Shown: positions 37,108-48,600 of the stretch, one piece after another
How positions within the stretch are numbered: position 1 is the first letter of the stretch
How the letters are laid out: the number at the start of each line of letters is the position of its first letter
DNA from: Calliopum simillimum
Taxonomy: Eukaryota; Arthropoda; Insecta; Diptera; Lauxaniidae
Direction of reading: 5' to 3'
Assembly (NCBI GenBank): GCA_951812925.1
Contig: OX638370.1
Location: 3,558,001-3,622,000 of the forward strand
Length of the DNA: 64,000 nucleotides
Program-made: the position numbers and the translations under genes
Notes under the pieces: model-generated
Databases searched by the model: none
The model's input: the letters and a program-made list of their open reading frames with translations, nothing else
What the model was told of the DNA's origin: nothing

Positions 37108-37997
37108 TCGGTAAATTTTTTCTTAAGAAATTTTTTAATGTCATTTTAAAAAAAAAAAAAAAAATTTCTACTTTTTCTGTATAACGCAATGTCTTTATCT
37201 ATCTCTGACCCTAAAAAAGTTATTGGCAAAAGAGTAAAAAAATCACAAGAATTTTTTTTTTTTTCTTTTTTGTTTCAAAATTTTTTGTATGAGAAATTTT
37301 TTTTAAATTTTTTGAATAAGCTATTTCGATGGCAAATTTAATTCTCTACAAAAAGTTTTTTGAAAAAAATATCGATTTTGTGCTTCGTTTGCTAGATATT
37401 TTGACAAAGGTTGCATTTCCTCCCCTGTTCCCGATTTCCATCCTCTTATTTAATAGCACACCGCGGTTTTTTTTAGCTTTAAAGACCAATTGGACGTGGA
37501 CGTCTTACTTCCTTTTTAGCATGGTTTTTACTATCTAATCAATAGACTGAAAATATTGCAGTGTAGATCCAGAGGGTGATTTTAGGCTCAAAGCCCCAGG
37601 TGATTCCGTAATATTCTTCACAAGCAAATAAAGCACCATATGCCTATTTTAGACGGTTTTCTATATTAGATTTCCAGTTTAGTTTGCGGTCATAAACTTT
37701 TCCTAATGATAATAAGGATAAGGATAACACATTCACTTAGCAGTTTCGTCAAAAAAGCTGTCAATCATACCAAACGGCAGAGTTCAACTGAGCATTGAAA
37801 AATCCAACACCAAGAAAATTAATTTTTACTAAATAAAAGTTTTTTTTTTACAAATTTATTACTTTTTTTATAACGTTTATTGTAATTCATTTAAATAAAA
37901 TATAAATAATTTTTCTATTGACTAGGAAAATTTTTTGATTTGTTGTGCAATAAAATTATGATTTTTTTGTTTTAAATTACAAATTAAAATATGAAAC

Positions 37998-38026
37998 TTT
38001 ACATAACATACATACATACATACATA
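37998..38026. repeat. (CATA)n microsatellite
   Basis: A short run of CATA tetranucleotides downstream of fus, possibly within its 3' UTR. Confidence 0.7.
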
Positions 38027-38279
38027 ATTAAATACGTAATTGCACTGGAGTGAAAAATTTATTTAATTATTATAAATTTTTTTCTTCAAAAAGTGACGCA
38101 CTATATTTATAACATTTTTAGTTGTTTCAGTTGAGATTCCATTTTGAGGACCACAAAAAGAACAAATTCATAAAATTCGTTACAATTTAAAATACATTTT
38201 TTTTTTTATTTTTTAGCAAGTTAAATAAAATTCAAACTATGTTGTTTTAACAAAAATGCAATTTACAGAAGAACATAAA

Positions 38280-38683
38280 AACCGGTTACTTTTGCATTAT
38301 TCGTTACAATTCAAAGTGCATTTTTTTCATGTTAAAATAAATAAAATTACTTTACTCGTTTCAATTTTAGACATTTTTTTGTAGAATTAAATTCAATTGT
38401 TTCGTATATTTAGCATATAACAGAAACCGGTTACTTTTTTACTACTTAAACCTAACAGTTTAAAATAATTTTTTTTTAAATTTAAAAATATTCAAACTAT
38501 ATAAAATTGAAAAATTTAAACTACAGAAAAACAAAAAAACCGGTTACATTTTGCTTTCAAAAAATTTCTAAAAATCTATTGTAGTTAGGCATTTTGTGAC
38601 TTTTTATAGTATTTGACAGTTTGTGTGAACATGTAACAACTTTGTGTACTTTTGCTTAGTGTCATAAAGAAGCAAAACCGATT
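38280..38683. promoter_or_regulatory. Cluster of AACCGGTT (Grainyhead-type) sites downstream of fus
   Basis: Exact AACCGGTT palindromes lie at 38280-38287, 38425-38432 and 38538-38545, with a variant AACCGATT at 38676-38683. Each is followed by AC, and the spacing is 145, 113 and 138 bases. AACCGGTT is the known consensus of the epithelial factor Grainyhead. Flanks are partly shared (acag or cag upstream, TTTTGC-like downstream), so the sites may sit in a decayed tandem repeat. They lie 290-690 bases past the fus stop codon, possibly inside the 3' UTR. A regulatory role is inference. Confidence 0.45.
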
Positions 38684-38972
38684 ACTTTAAGACAAAAATA
38701 ACGATTTTTTCAATAGTATTTGTTTCACTTAAAACTACATAAAATCATACTACTCGAGCAATCAAACAATGTTTCTTTTTTGTTTCAAATTTTGTAGCGC
38801 CTTTTGCGGCGATTTCATTTAAGTTTCATTCACTAAATAAATTCAAATTTTAAAATCTCTGATGTTTTTCCAAAACAATTGGAAACTTAACACTAAAACA
38901 CTACACATAAAATAAAATATGGAAACAAGCGAGCATCCATACATTGCATACATGTACGTACATAGTTTTGGC

Positions 38973-39644
38973 CTAAGAAATATACAACTCGACGCATTGT
39001 TGCTGTAACAGCGTTTGTCCGCTAACGCTATTCGTGGTGGCAACAGCGACAGGTGTAGCCGTCGCAACTACGCCTACTAAATTGCTGGCAGCTGCAGCAA
39101 TTGGTGTTGTTGATCGTGGCGTTTGTATCGATGGCGACTGCGCAACAGTTGCTTTTAAACATTTTGCCATATGTTGAGATGTTGTTGTTGCTGTTGAAGA
39201 AGAAGTATCGATAGTAAGCAGCGTTTGTGTTGGAATCGCTGCTTGATTGATAGGTGTAGCACCAGTAGCTGCTGCTACCGTTGCCATTGTCGTTATTGCT
39301 GTGGCATTATTGTAATGAGTATAAATATTATTGCTTTGAGTGTGATTCGCTGGCATTGGCGTTATAGCAGCCGCCGCCGCAATAGGATGCTGTTGTATTA
39401 GTGATATTTTGCTGTGATATGCTGCTTGTTGTGTTGTCACTGCTGGCACAGCCGTCGGTGCAGCGGGTAGCGGTGAATATTGCTTTTGTGGCTGTGGCAC
39501 CAATGATAGTGCTTGAGTTTTACTTGGCGTTAAGATGAGACCTCCGCTTGTTTGTGTTGGCGGTATCGTTATACTGGGTGGACTCATAGGTGATGGTTGT
39601 GCGGCATAATTGCCGGGTGCTGCGGGTATGAAGTCTACAGGAAA
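38973..39644 (-). CDS. fus: fus last coding exon J
   Basis: An open frame of 223 codons after the acceptor CACATAG|TTTCCTGTAG, phase 0 with exon I. It reads [20 protein letters not shown], then a Ser/Thr/Ala/Gln-rich segment ending CVELYIS and TAG at 38973. Base composition is clearly richer in G+C than its surroundings and there are no in-frame stops, as expected for coding sequence. There is no recognised domain. The 3' UTR should extend below 38973; TTTATT (AATAAA on the gene strand) occurs near 38058 and 37855 as candidate poly(A) signals. Confidence 0.8.
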   Translation of the reverse strand, partial: FPVDFIPAAPGNYAAQPSPMSPPSITIPPTQTSGGLILTPSKTQALSLVPQPQKQYSPLPAAPTAVPAVTTQQAAYHSKISLIQQHPIAAAAAITPMPANHTQSNNIYTHYNNATAITTMATVAAATGATPINQAAIPTQTLLTIDTSSSTATTTSQHMAKCLKATVAQSPSIQTPRSTTPIAAAASNLVGVVATATPVAVATTNSVSGQTLLQQQCVELYIS

Positions 39645-42600
39645 CTATGTGAAATAAAAGTTTTATTACTTTAAGCTGAGGCGTCTGAACAATTCAAGAA
39701 TAAAATTTATCGTAAAACTTAAAAAATTTACTTTTATTTTTTTACTCTCAAATGCCTTTGCCCCAGTGGTCACAACTCAAAATTTATTACTATTTCAAAA
39801 ATTTATGTCATGTGCAGAATTTTTAGTTTTCTGCACAAAATAAAATATGAATTGGCGATAATTTTGCGTGCTAAGTTGAGAAACTTTTTTATTTTTTAAG
39901 TTGTGACACTCTTGGTGCAAACGAGCGATAAAAAATGAAATCATCAAATGAAGTTTTAGTTGTCTTTGGAACAGATAATGAATAACATTATTAGCTACCA
40001 AACAAGCATGCATCAGATGACACTGTTGGTTTGCGCTCACTGTTCAATGTGTTTTAGTAGAAACACCAACCAAATTACAAAAATTAGTAAGGATGCAACC
40101 TTTGGCCTGGCCAAACATTAAATACCCTACACTGCAGTATTTTGAAAATTTTGCTTATATGGGCGGTGCCACGCTCTCTTGTCCGAGTTCACCCAGTTTT
40201 TGTTTAGAGCTTGCATTTATAGTTCTTATTGCCTGAGTGAAATCTGGTTGGATTATCTTCAAAAAACTCTTTCAGTATAGCATTTTGAAACTTTTGGCTT
40301 TATTAGAGGTGCCACGCCCTCTTTTCTGGTTTCTCCCTGTTTTTGCTGGGAGCTTGTATTTACTGTTCTTAGTATCGGAGTGAAGTTTATTTTGATTATC
40401 TCAAAAAACTCTTTTAGTATAGCATTTTGAAACTTTTGCTTGTATGGGAGGTGCCACGCCCTCTTGTCCGAATTTGCCTAGTTTTTGTTCAGAACTTGCG
40501 CTAACTATTCCTAGTATTGGTGTGTATTTTGGTTGCATTGCCGTGAAAAATACTCTTCAAGTTGGATTTTGAATATATTTTTTGTATGGGTGGTAGGCGT
40601 GTCCGTTGATTGATTTCGTTCATTTTCATTTCTTCAAGCTTATTTTTACGAAACACTCATTGTACCAAATTTCATCGAATTATCGTGCTCAGTTTTCGCG
40701 TAAAAAATAATTCCACAGACAGACAGCTGGCTGGCAGCCAGGACGGACATGGCTATATTGACTCAAAAGGTGACGCTGATCAAGAATATACATACTTTTC
40801 TATACCTGCCACGCCTCCTTCTCTGCGTTACAAACGGAAGGACAAAGTGAATATAACCTAGGTGTAGGGAAGACTGCTTTTTCCAAACGTTGCAATGATC
40901 ACCACAATCATATTAAAAGACGAATTTATCGACATCCACCAAGCATACTATAATTAAGTTTTTGTATAGTTGTGTTGAGAATCATAGCAAAAATTGAATA
41001 AAGCAAATGCAAAAGTTGTATTTTTTTTTTTTTTTTTTTTTTTTGTTTTTTGGCTTGTTATGTATTGTACTGCTTTTGTAACTCGCTGATATTATACTTT
41101 TCTTGCATATCTCTTTCGTTCGGAAGCTTATTTGCCGAGACGCTTGCTCCTTCGTTTCGTTTGCTTCTTCGTTTCGTCTCGCGAAATAAGTTTGCAAACG
41201 AAGGCGCTATGCAAGAAAAGTATAATATCAGCGTGTTACAAAAGCAGTACAATGCATAACAATGCAAAAAACAAAAAAAATAAAACTTTTGCATTTGCTT
41301 TATTCACTTTTTGCTATGATTCTCAACAAATCTATGCAAAAGGTTGAATATAGTATGTTTGTCTAGTTCTTGTGAATGTCAACAAATTCGTCTGATAATA
41401 TGATTGTGGTGATTATTGAAACGTAACGAAAATCAGCCTTCTAATAATTTTTTTTTTTCAAGCATTTTGCCTTGTTTTTCTAATTTGCTTGCTGTTTTAA
41501 CTTAAACACATTGAACAGTAAGCACAAACTAACAATGTCGACTGACCCATACTCGTTTAGTAGCTAATAATCCAATGAAAACTCACCAATGGTTGATGTT
41601 GTGCCGTTAAATTCGTTGCGACATGCGTTGGTGAATGTGTTGGCGGACTAAAGTAGGTTGTCGGTGAAACCGGCGGACTAGGATATGGCCAATAGACCAA
41701 TGGAGCCGGATAAAAAGCCGCAGCAGGATGTGGATGTGCATGATGAGGGTGTGGATGATGTGCATGATGAGCCGCGTGATGGTGCGGTGTTCGATGAGGC
41801 GAGGCTAACATTGGTGTGGCCGGACCAAAGGCGGCAAATGGACCAAATGCACCACTTATAACGGAAGCACCTAAGAAAATGAAGAAAATTCATAAAATTA
41901 ATACAAACTAAAGGAAAAAAGAAACCATATTGAATTGATATAAGCTTAAAAATATATAAAAATAAGTAATCCATTATTAAAAATATTTATTTTACGTTTT
42001 CCAAATTTTTGATTGATTTTTTTCTTTTTCATGGTTGCAGTAGGGTTTTCAATTTTTACTTATAGGTATATTTTAGATTATTAAAAAGCAGGAAATGTAG
42101 ACAAAAACAGGAAAATTTAGGTTTTTTTTTATTAAATAAACAGGACAAAATTTGATATTTTTTTTTTTTTTTTTGTTTTAATTAAAGTTAGATTGAGTTA
42201 GGATTTGAAGGATAACTAGACAAACGATAGCATTAAATTATAAGGATTAGTGTAAATAATTTGTAAAAATAACACTCACCGTTTAAGACACTTGCATAAT
42301 GTTTTGATTTTTAATACAACAAAAATATTTACCACCAACGACCAACGCCCATGAATAAGAAGGTTCTTGACATTTTTTTATTTTTTAATTGATATATTCT
42401 TTTGATCAGTTTGATATTTTTTTTATGCAAATTTTATTCCAAGCACCAACATTGTATATTTTTGTTTTTAAGAAGAGTATGCAACTGAGAGTAACGTTCG
42501 AGATAACCAACCAAAAAAGGTATAAAAAAACGCGACGATGATAATTTGCAACAACAACAACAACATCAACAATAATAACAATAATTATGTGACTAGTAGT

Positions 42601-45600
42601 ATATAAAGGTAATATTATATATGTAGGTACATAGTAGTAAGTAGTAGTAGTAGTATGAACCACAAGTTATTGCATTTTGTTTGACTTTTAAAAAGTAAAA
42701 AAATAAAAAATTATAAAGCTCCAGTTTTGCTCTGCCAAAGGTAGAACCCAAGTTAAATACGACTAAACAATTGGAAAAAATTTGATTATAAAATTAAATA
42801 AAAAATGCATTTAGATGATGGATAGCTAACAATTAGATTTGTATCATAAATCAAGGGTGTCAGCGTAGAAGAAAAGTGAGCAAATTTTGGCTCGCCACAA
42901 CAAACGCAATATTTCAATATCTTACAAATTTCTCGGAATTACACACCCAAGGAAATTAATTTTTTTTTCGGTCACCTACAGCAAACAGAATATTTGAATA
43001 ATTTTTAAAATTTCTTGGGATTACAACAGCCATGAAAATTTTTTTTGTTGCAGTTTTTTCTATGCTAGCACCATAAAACAACAAAAACGACTAATGATTC
43101 TTGTGTGTATGAAACAAATCAACAAAAAGATTTTTCATGGGTGTTGTAGTTGCGAGAAATTTTGAAAATACTGAAATATTATGTTTGTTGTAGACGCACA
43201 AAAAATCTACTCTGACTGCGCTTGACTCAGGGATTTTTAAACGCTAACACCCTTGTTATAAATAATAATAAAATAATAAAATGCTTATATGTATACATAA
43301 TGCTTATGTATGTAAGTGTGGCCTAGATATGTTGATGAGAGAGGTAAAAACAATTCATCTCACTCTTGAAGTGTAGACCAATGAGCTAACAGTTCTGAAA
43401 GCAGTTGGTTTTATTTATTTTTTAAGCGAAACCTCTCTGGCTGCGACACATTTCGTTACATAGATTCGTCTATATGCGAAAAAGAGATGCAACGACAAGA
43501 AAAACTTATTTTTTAAAAAATCAATTTGTTTATAAAAAAATGATTTTTTGTTAATAATTTTTGACTAACAATTTCCGAAAAAAAGTATTTTTATATAGAC
43601 TATATAGTACATAGACTATATAGATGCATGATTTTTTTCAAAATTTTCCCCTTATGGGTTTTTGTACCACAACTTTTGCACAAATGCATCGAAAAATTTG
43701 AAAGCTGGAAATAAATTACTTCTCATATTTCCCTGCATTACCAAAGAGGTTTCACTACTTTTACGTGCACTAATTAACGGATCAACCCTATCCGAATCAA
43801 CCATATTTTTTTTTTTTTTTTTTAATCGTTTTCGACCAGTGCTTTCAACAGTCAACTTTAGCTCAGTATAAAAAAAAAAACGCTTTTTCTCACAATAAGC
43901 AGCACCATCAAATTTCGCTTACATAACTATAAACTATAACTATTAAAAACTAAACACAGAAATAAATAAAGTGTTATATATAACTGCAGTAAAAGGTGAA
44001 AATTTTATTTATTTAAAAAAAAAAAAAACTATCAAACCTTCGCAAGACAAATAAAACTGCTGCAAAGAAATACCGTATTACATCACAAGCCACTACCCAC
44101 CAGTTTAAATTTGGACGCAGCGAACTTAACGAAAACATTTAGATTTTTATATAAATAAATATTTATAATAAAATGTATTATTAATAAAAGTAATACGACT
44201 CCAAAACAACACCACTGTTAAAATTTTCAATGCTTTAAAATGAAAATATATTTGGAGAATTAAAAAAAAGGTAATGTTTATAGAAAAATATGAATGATGA
44301 CGACCATGATAGATAGGATCAATAACAGCAAAATAACAAAAAATTTCAAGTTTTCTACCCTAGAGAAGACAAAGGTGACGACAGCCTTTTGAAAGCACAA
44401 GAAAATGAGTTTGATGCGAAGTTAATAATAATTTTATTTTGTAATTTTTCTTAAGTATTTAAATTTTATTGCAAAATTTTAATTTTATTTAGAAAAAAAA
44501 TAGGTAATATCAAGATATGTATGTATTTTTGTTGTTAAATAAAATAAAAGAAAAAAAGTTATAACTAAAATTATTAAAATATGCATGAAATTGTATTCTA
44601 AAATAAATATGCAAATATATATTTTCAAGTAAATTTTTGAAAATGTCATCATTTGTTGCATACATTTGAGCTTTGATTTATTCTTTTTCACTTCTTTAAA
44701 AATTTAAAAAAAAAATTAATATGCGGTTACATGCCAAAAATTTTAAATTTCAATTATGAAGCACTCTATCACTTAAAAGCCCAAGAAACCTTTGATTCAT
44801 TTATAAAATGATTGATTTTTTTTTGCTGTAATTACTTCGTTTTATAGCTAATTGTAGCAATTAATACCAAAAAAATGAAACAAAATTAATATTGGAGTTA
44901 ATTATAATAATAGCTGCTAAGCACACCGATACTCTTACTCATCGTTCTTTATGATACCCCAGATAAAGCCCTTATAAATCAGAAATCAAATCTGGAATCG
45001 TATGGAACTTAAGTGAAGAATTAGAGAAACTCGACTATGTTGACGTTAATGCGTCGGCTAAATGCTCTTTTGATCCAAACGCAATTTTGACACTGTTTGA
45101 CCGAAGAATAGTCAAGACTAGCTCTTTTAAATGCAAGTAATTATCTGTTTTTCCAGAGAAGATGCTTTATGAGCCATATTTTTCTCTCAATCGAGAAAAT
45201 TTTATATAGTCAGGTTCCGACATCCAAGGGGGGAGGGACCCTTTGGTGAAAAAAAAAACTTTCCAATAAAATACTGTCAAAAGTCAAAAAACGCAAAGAA
45301 AACTAGAAAAAAACGAAAACAAAAAAAAATTAAATTTTTGTTTCCGACATCCGAGGGTGACCCTTGGGTGAAAAAAATGTTTCCGATTAAATGTCGTAAA
45401 AATTTATTAAACGCGTAGAAAACACGAAAAAATGAAAAAAAAAATGTTTGGTTCCGACATCCAAGAAGGGATGAAAAGAATTTGTTTACACTAAAATACG
45501 CGAAGAAAACAAGAAAAAGACGAAAAAAATTTTTTTAATTTTTGCTTCCGACATCCAAGGGGACCATCGGGTGAAAAAAAAAAATTTTCTACTAAAATGT

Positions 45601-48600
45601 TGTCAAAAAAAAAATTCTCTAAAATTTTTGTTTCCGAGATCAAATAAAAAAAAAAATTATAAATTTTTGGTTCCGACACCGAAGAGGGGAACCAGAGTGA
45701 AACAAAAAATGTTTCCACTTAAATGTCGTAAAAACTTATAAAATGCGTAGAAAACACGAAAAAAAAATGTTTGGTTCCGACATCCAAGGAGAGACCTTTG
45801 GAGGGGAAAAAACACGAAAACAAATCCGAGGGAAGACCCTTAGCTGAAAAAGTTTTTTTTCCACTAAAATGTAAAAAAAAAATTATAAATTTTTGGTTCC
45901 GACATCCAAGGAGGGACCCTTGGGTGAAAAAAAAAACTAATGACGCAGAACCCGAAAACTTATATACATATATATTTGGATGTCTACACGGAACATTCAG
46001 ACAGCTGCGGAACCCAAAATTTTGGAAAAAGGTGCCTAAATTATCTATCAACCTCGTGCAAAAATTAGAACAAATATTTCTATCAAGGAAATTTTCTTTT
46101 ATCAATGGTTAAATTTTATTTTTTGATTTTCTCGAAAAATGTTTTTATGTAAGTATATGGAGCATAAGAGCATTCAACCAAAGATATGTCTGCTAAAGTC
46201 TAAAAATGACAAAATCCAAATCTAAAATTGTGAAGCATAATCCATATGACCATTATACGGCTTTTAACGCTAGTCACAGATCTTATTTTCTTGTTGAATT
46301 CTAAACGAAAATGCGGATGTAGTCTATAACCCTGTTAATTCAGAGATAAACTAACCTAGAGTATAGGTACATTTTCACCTTAGATGACCCACAAACATTG
46401 ACGGAAATAACTTTAATAGTTCATACAGTTTTGGGACGCTAACAAAATCTTTTAACACAACTAAACAAATATATATATTATGTATATATGTATGTAAATA
46501 CAATACTTGTATAAAATATTTTGCTACCGAAATATATTCAACGTTACAAAAGTAACCATTTCAAAAATTAACTAATTTTCTAAACGTTACGGAAGTTTCA
46601 ATATGAATGCAGCTAAAATATATAAAATATTGCAAAAAACAAAAAAAAAAAAAAACAAACCAAAACCCAGATGTATTTAAAATACAATTACAAACACACA
46701 CACACACACAAAACTAATGCTAAGGAAGATAAATGTTTGCTATTAAGTTTTAAAAAACACATAAGTAATTAGAATGTAAAATTTTATAAATAAAAATAAA
46801 AAAAACAATTATATATTAAAATAAATTGTACATTTTGTAAAGACTAAGTAACCCTTGGTATTATTTTCTTAATGAAGGCTTTTTGTTGCTTTAAATTGTA
46901 TAAATAGTTTTGATACAGAATGACGTATAGAGTAGAACGGGGTAATGTCGTGCAGGGGGTAATGTCGTGCACTGGCTGTTTTAGCCCAAAGAATTGAATG
47001 ATTTACCAACTGTTCGTAAGGTAGGGACCTGCTGACCTACTGAGCTTATGCATATAATACTAGCAATTTTCACCAGTTCGTCTCTACAGAGTAACCTTTT
47101 TTTCAAAACGCACGCTTTCGGGACTATAAAAATGTTTTTTCATCGGGTCAGAAAAATAATTTTCTTTGCGGGAAAATATACCAGGTAAGTGTTTTCTGAA
47201 ACGAAATATCCTGCCAAAGAAAAGAAGTATTTGGTTTTCGAAAAAAATGTTGGGCTTCACCGAGTTATCGAAGTTGACCTTTAAAACGACCATTGGGGTA
47301 ATTTCGTGCACATTCACTTACACAAACACAATTCCTCGCTACACAAATGTTGTTACACATGGATTTAACCAATGAAATTATCTTTCGATCGGATGCTTAC
47401 TCGTTGCATTCGCTTGAGATGTACGGCTTTACGAGCATGTCAAAGTTGAGTGCACGACATTGCCCCGTTCTACTCTACTTTTATAAAAAGATTGAAATTA
47501 AAAAAAAAATTAAATTATTAAAAAAAAATATAGAAAAACTATGATGATTTTTGATTAGAAAAAAAAAAAACAAACAAAAATATAACAACAAAAAATTTAA
47601 AATTTATGAATTTTAAATGAGATCTCGAAAACTTTTTTTGTTTAATTTGCGCTTGTTGATTCCAAATCTGGCAACTGGTTTTCTCTAATAGCTCTGAAAT
47701 ATAAATTATTCCAGCTCTAAAGTGCAAAATATGCTCATTTCAGGCATATGGCACTCATCCAGGCAGCAATGTAGTTCACTTTTGCCAACAGCATTGGTTA
47801 GTCTTTATCTTACTCTTTAAACCTTAGCTTTAAACTTTTCCAATTAGATCACAACTTTCCGAGATATCTTTGAAAAGTATAAAGTTAAAGTTTAATGGGC
47901 AAGATTATAGCTATTAGACATAAGTGAGCTACACTATTCTCTAAATATGCGTCATACGTTCTGCACTTCAAATCAGGCATTACTTGGATTATAGACCTGA
48001 TAAAAAAAAACGTTTGCCAGATGCGGAATCAGCAAATGCAATTTAGCAAAAAAAAAAAAAAAAGTTACCAAGACCTCATTTAAAATTTTTGTTTTTTTTT
48101 TTTTTTCTCAATATGTTGCAAAATGTTATCTTATAAAGAAATTTAGTTCATAATTTAGCGAAATCCAGAAGAACTTGCCAAGCTTAATATATTTAGTAGA
48201 TTTATAGATTTGTAGAGAATCAGAGCAAAAAGTAAATATTGCAAATGCAGAAGTTCTATTTCTTTCTTTCTTTTTTTTTCTTTTTCGCCTTATATTTGTT
48301 ACAACAGCAGGGCAAGGGGAAAACAAAAAATTAGAACTTTTGCTTGTGCTGTGTTTTTTATTTTTGCTGTGATTCTCAACAACTCTATGCAAAAGCTTCA
48401 AGTACATCTGAATTTTGGCAAATTCGTTTGATGATATAATTGTGGTGATCATTGGAACGTAAGGAAAACCAGCTTTCCAGTAAATAAAGCTTATTGAACA
48501 ATCTCAACTGATCTATGCTTGTTTGATAGCCAATAATAAAATATTATCTATAGCTACATAAAATTTAACATTTACGTTGGGTGTATGTATTTTTTTTGTT

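Larger units (their letters stand above)
35261..37381. mobile_element. Large nested palindrome
   Basis: Left sequence with CTTTTTGTAGAAAATTAAAT near 35283 pairs with ATTTAATTCTCTACAAAAAG near 37336. AGCTAGCAGAGCGAAAATGG near 35548 pairs with CCATTTTCGCTCTGCTAGCT near 36769, and ATGCCCCATCGCCAAAAGAA pairs with its complement near 36400. The left arm is about 675 bases. The right arm is longer because of an insertion (36798-37107) and about 120 extra bases after 36244. A GC-rich element sits at the centre. No coding sequence. Confidence 0.85.

Noticed and set aside
42240..42330. Extra fus exon ending at AAACG|gtgagt near 42289
   Set aside because: A good donor exists, but every phase-compatible acceptor leads into a TAA, and exons H and I already join in phase.
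45719..46112. Opposed open frames of 113-128 codons
   Set aside because: They are made of the roughly 100-base minisatellite; frames persist because of unit composition.
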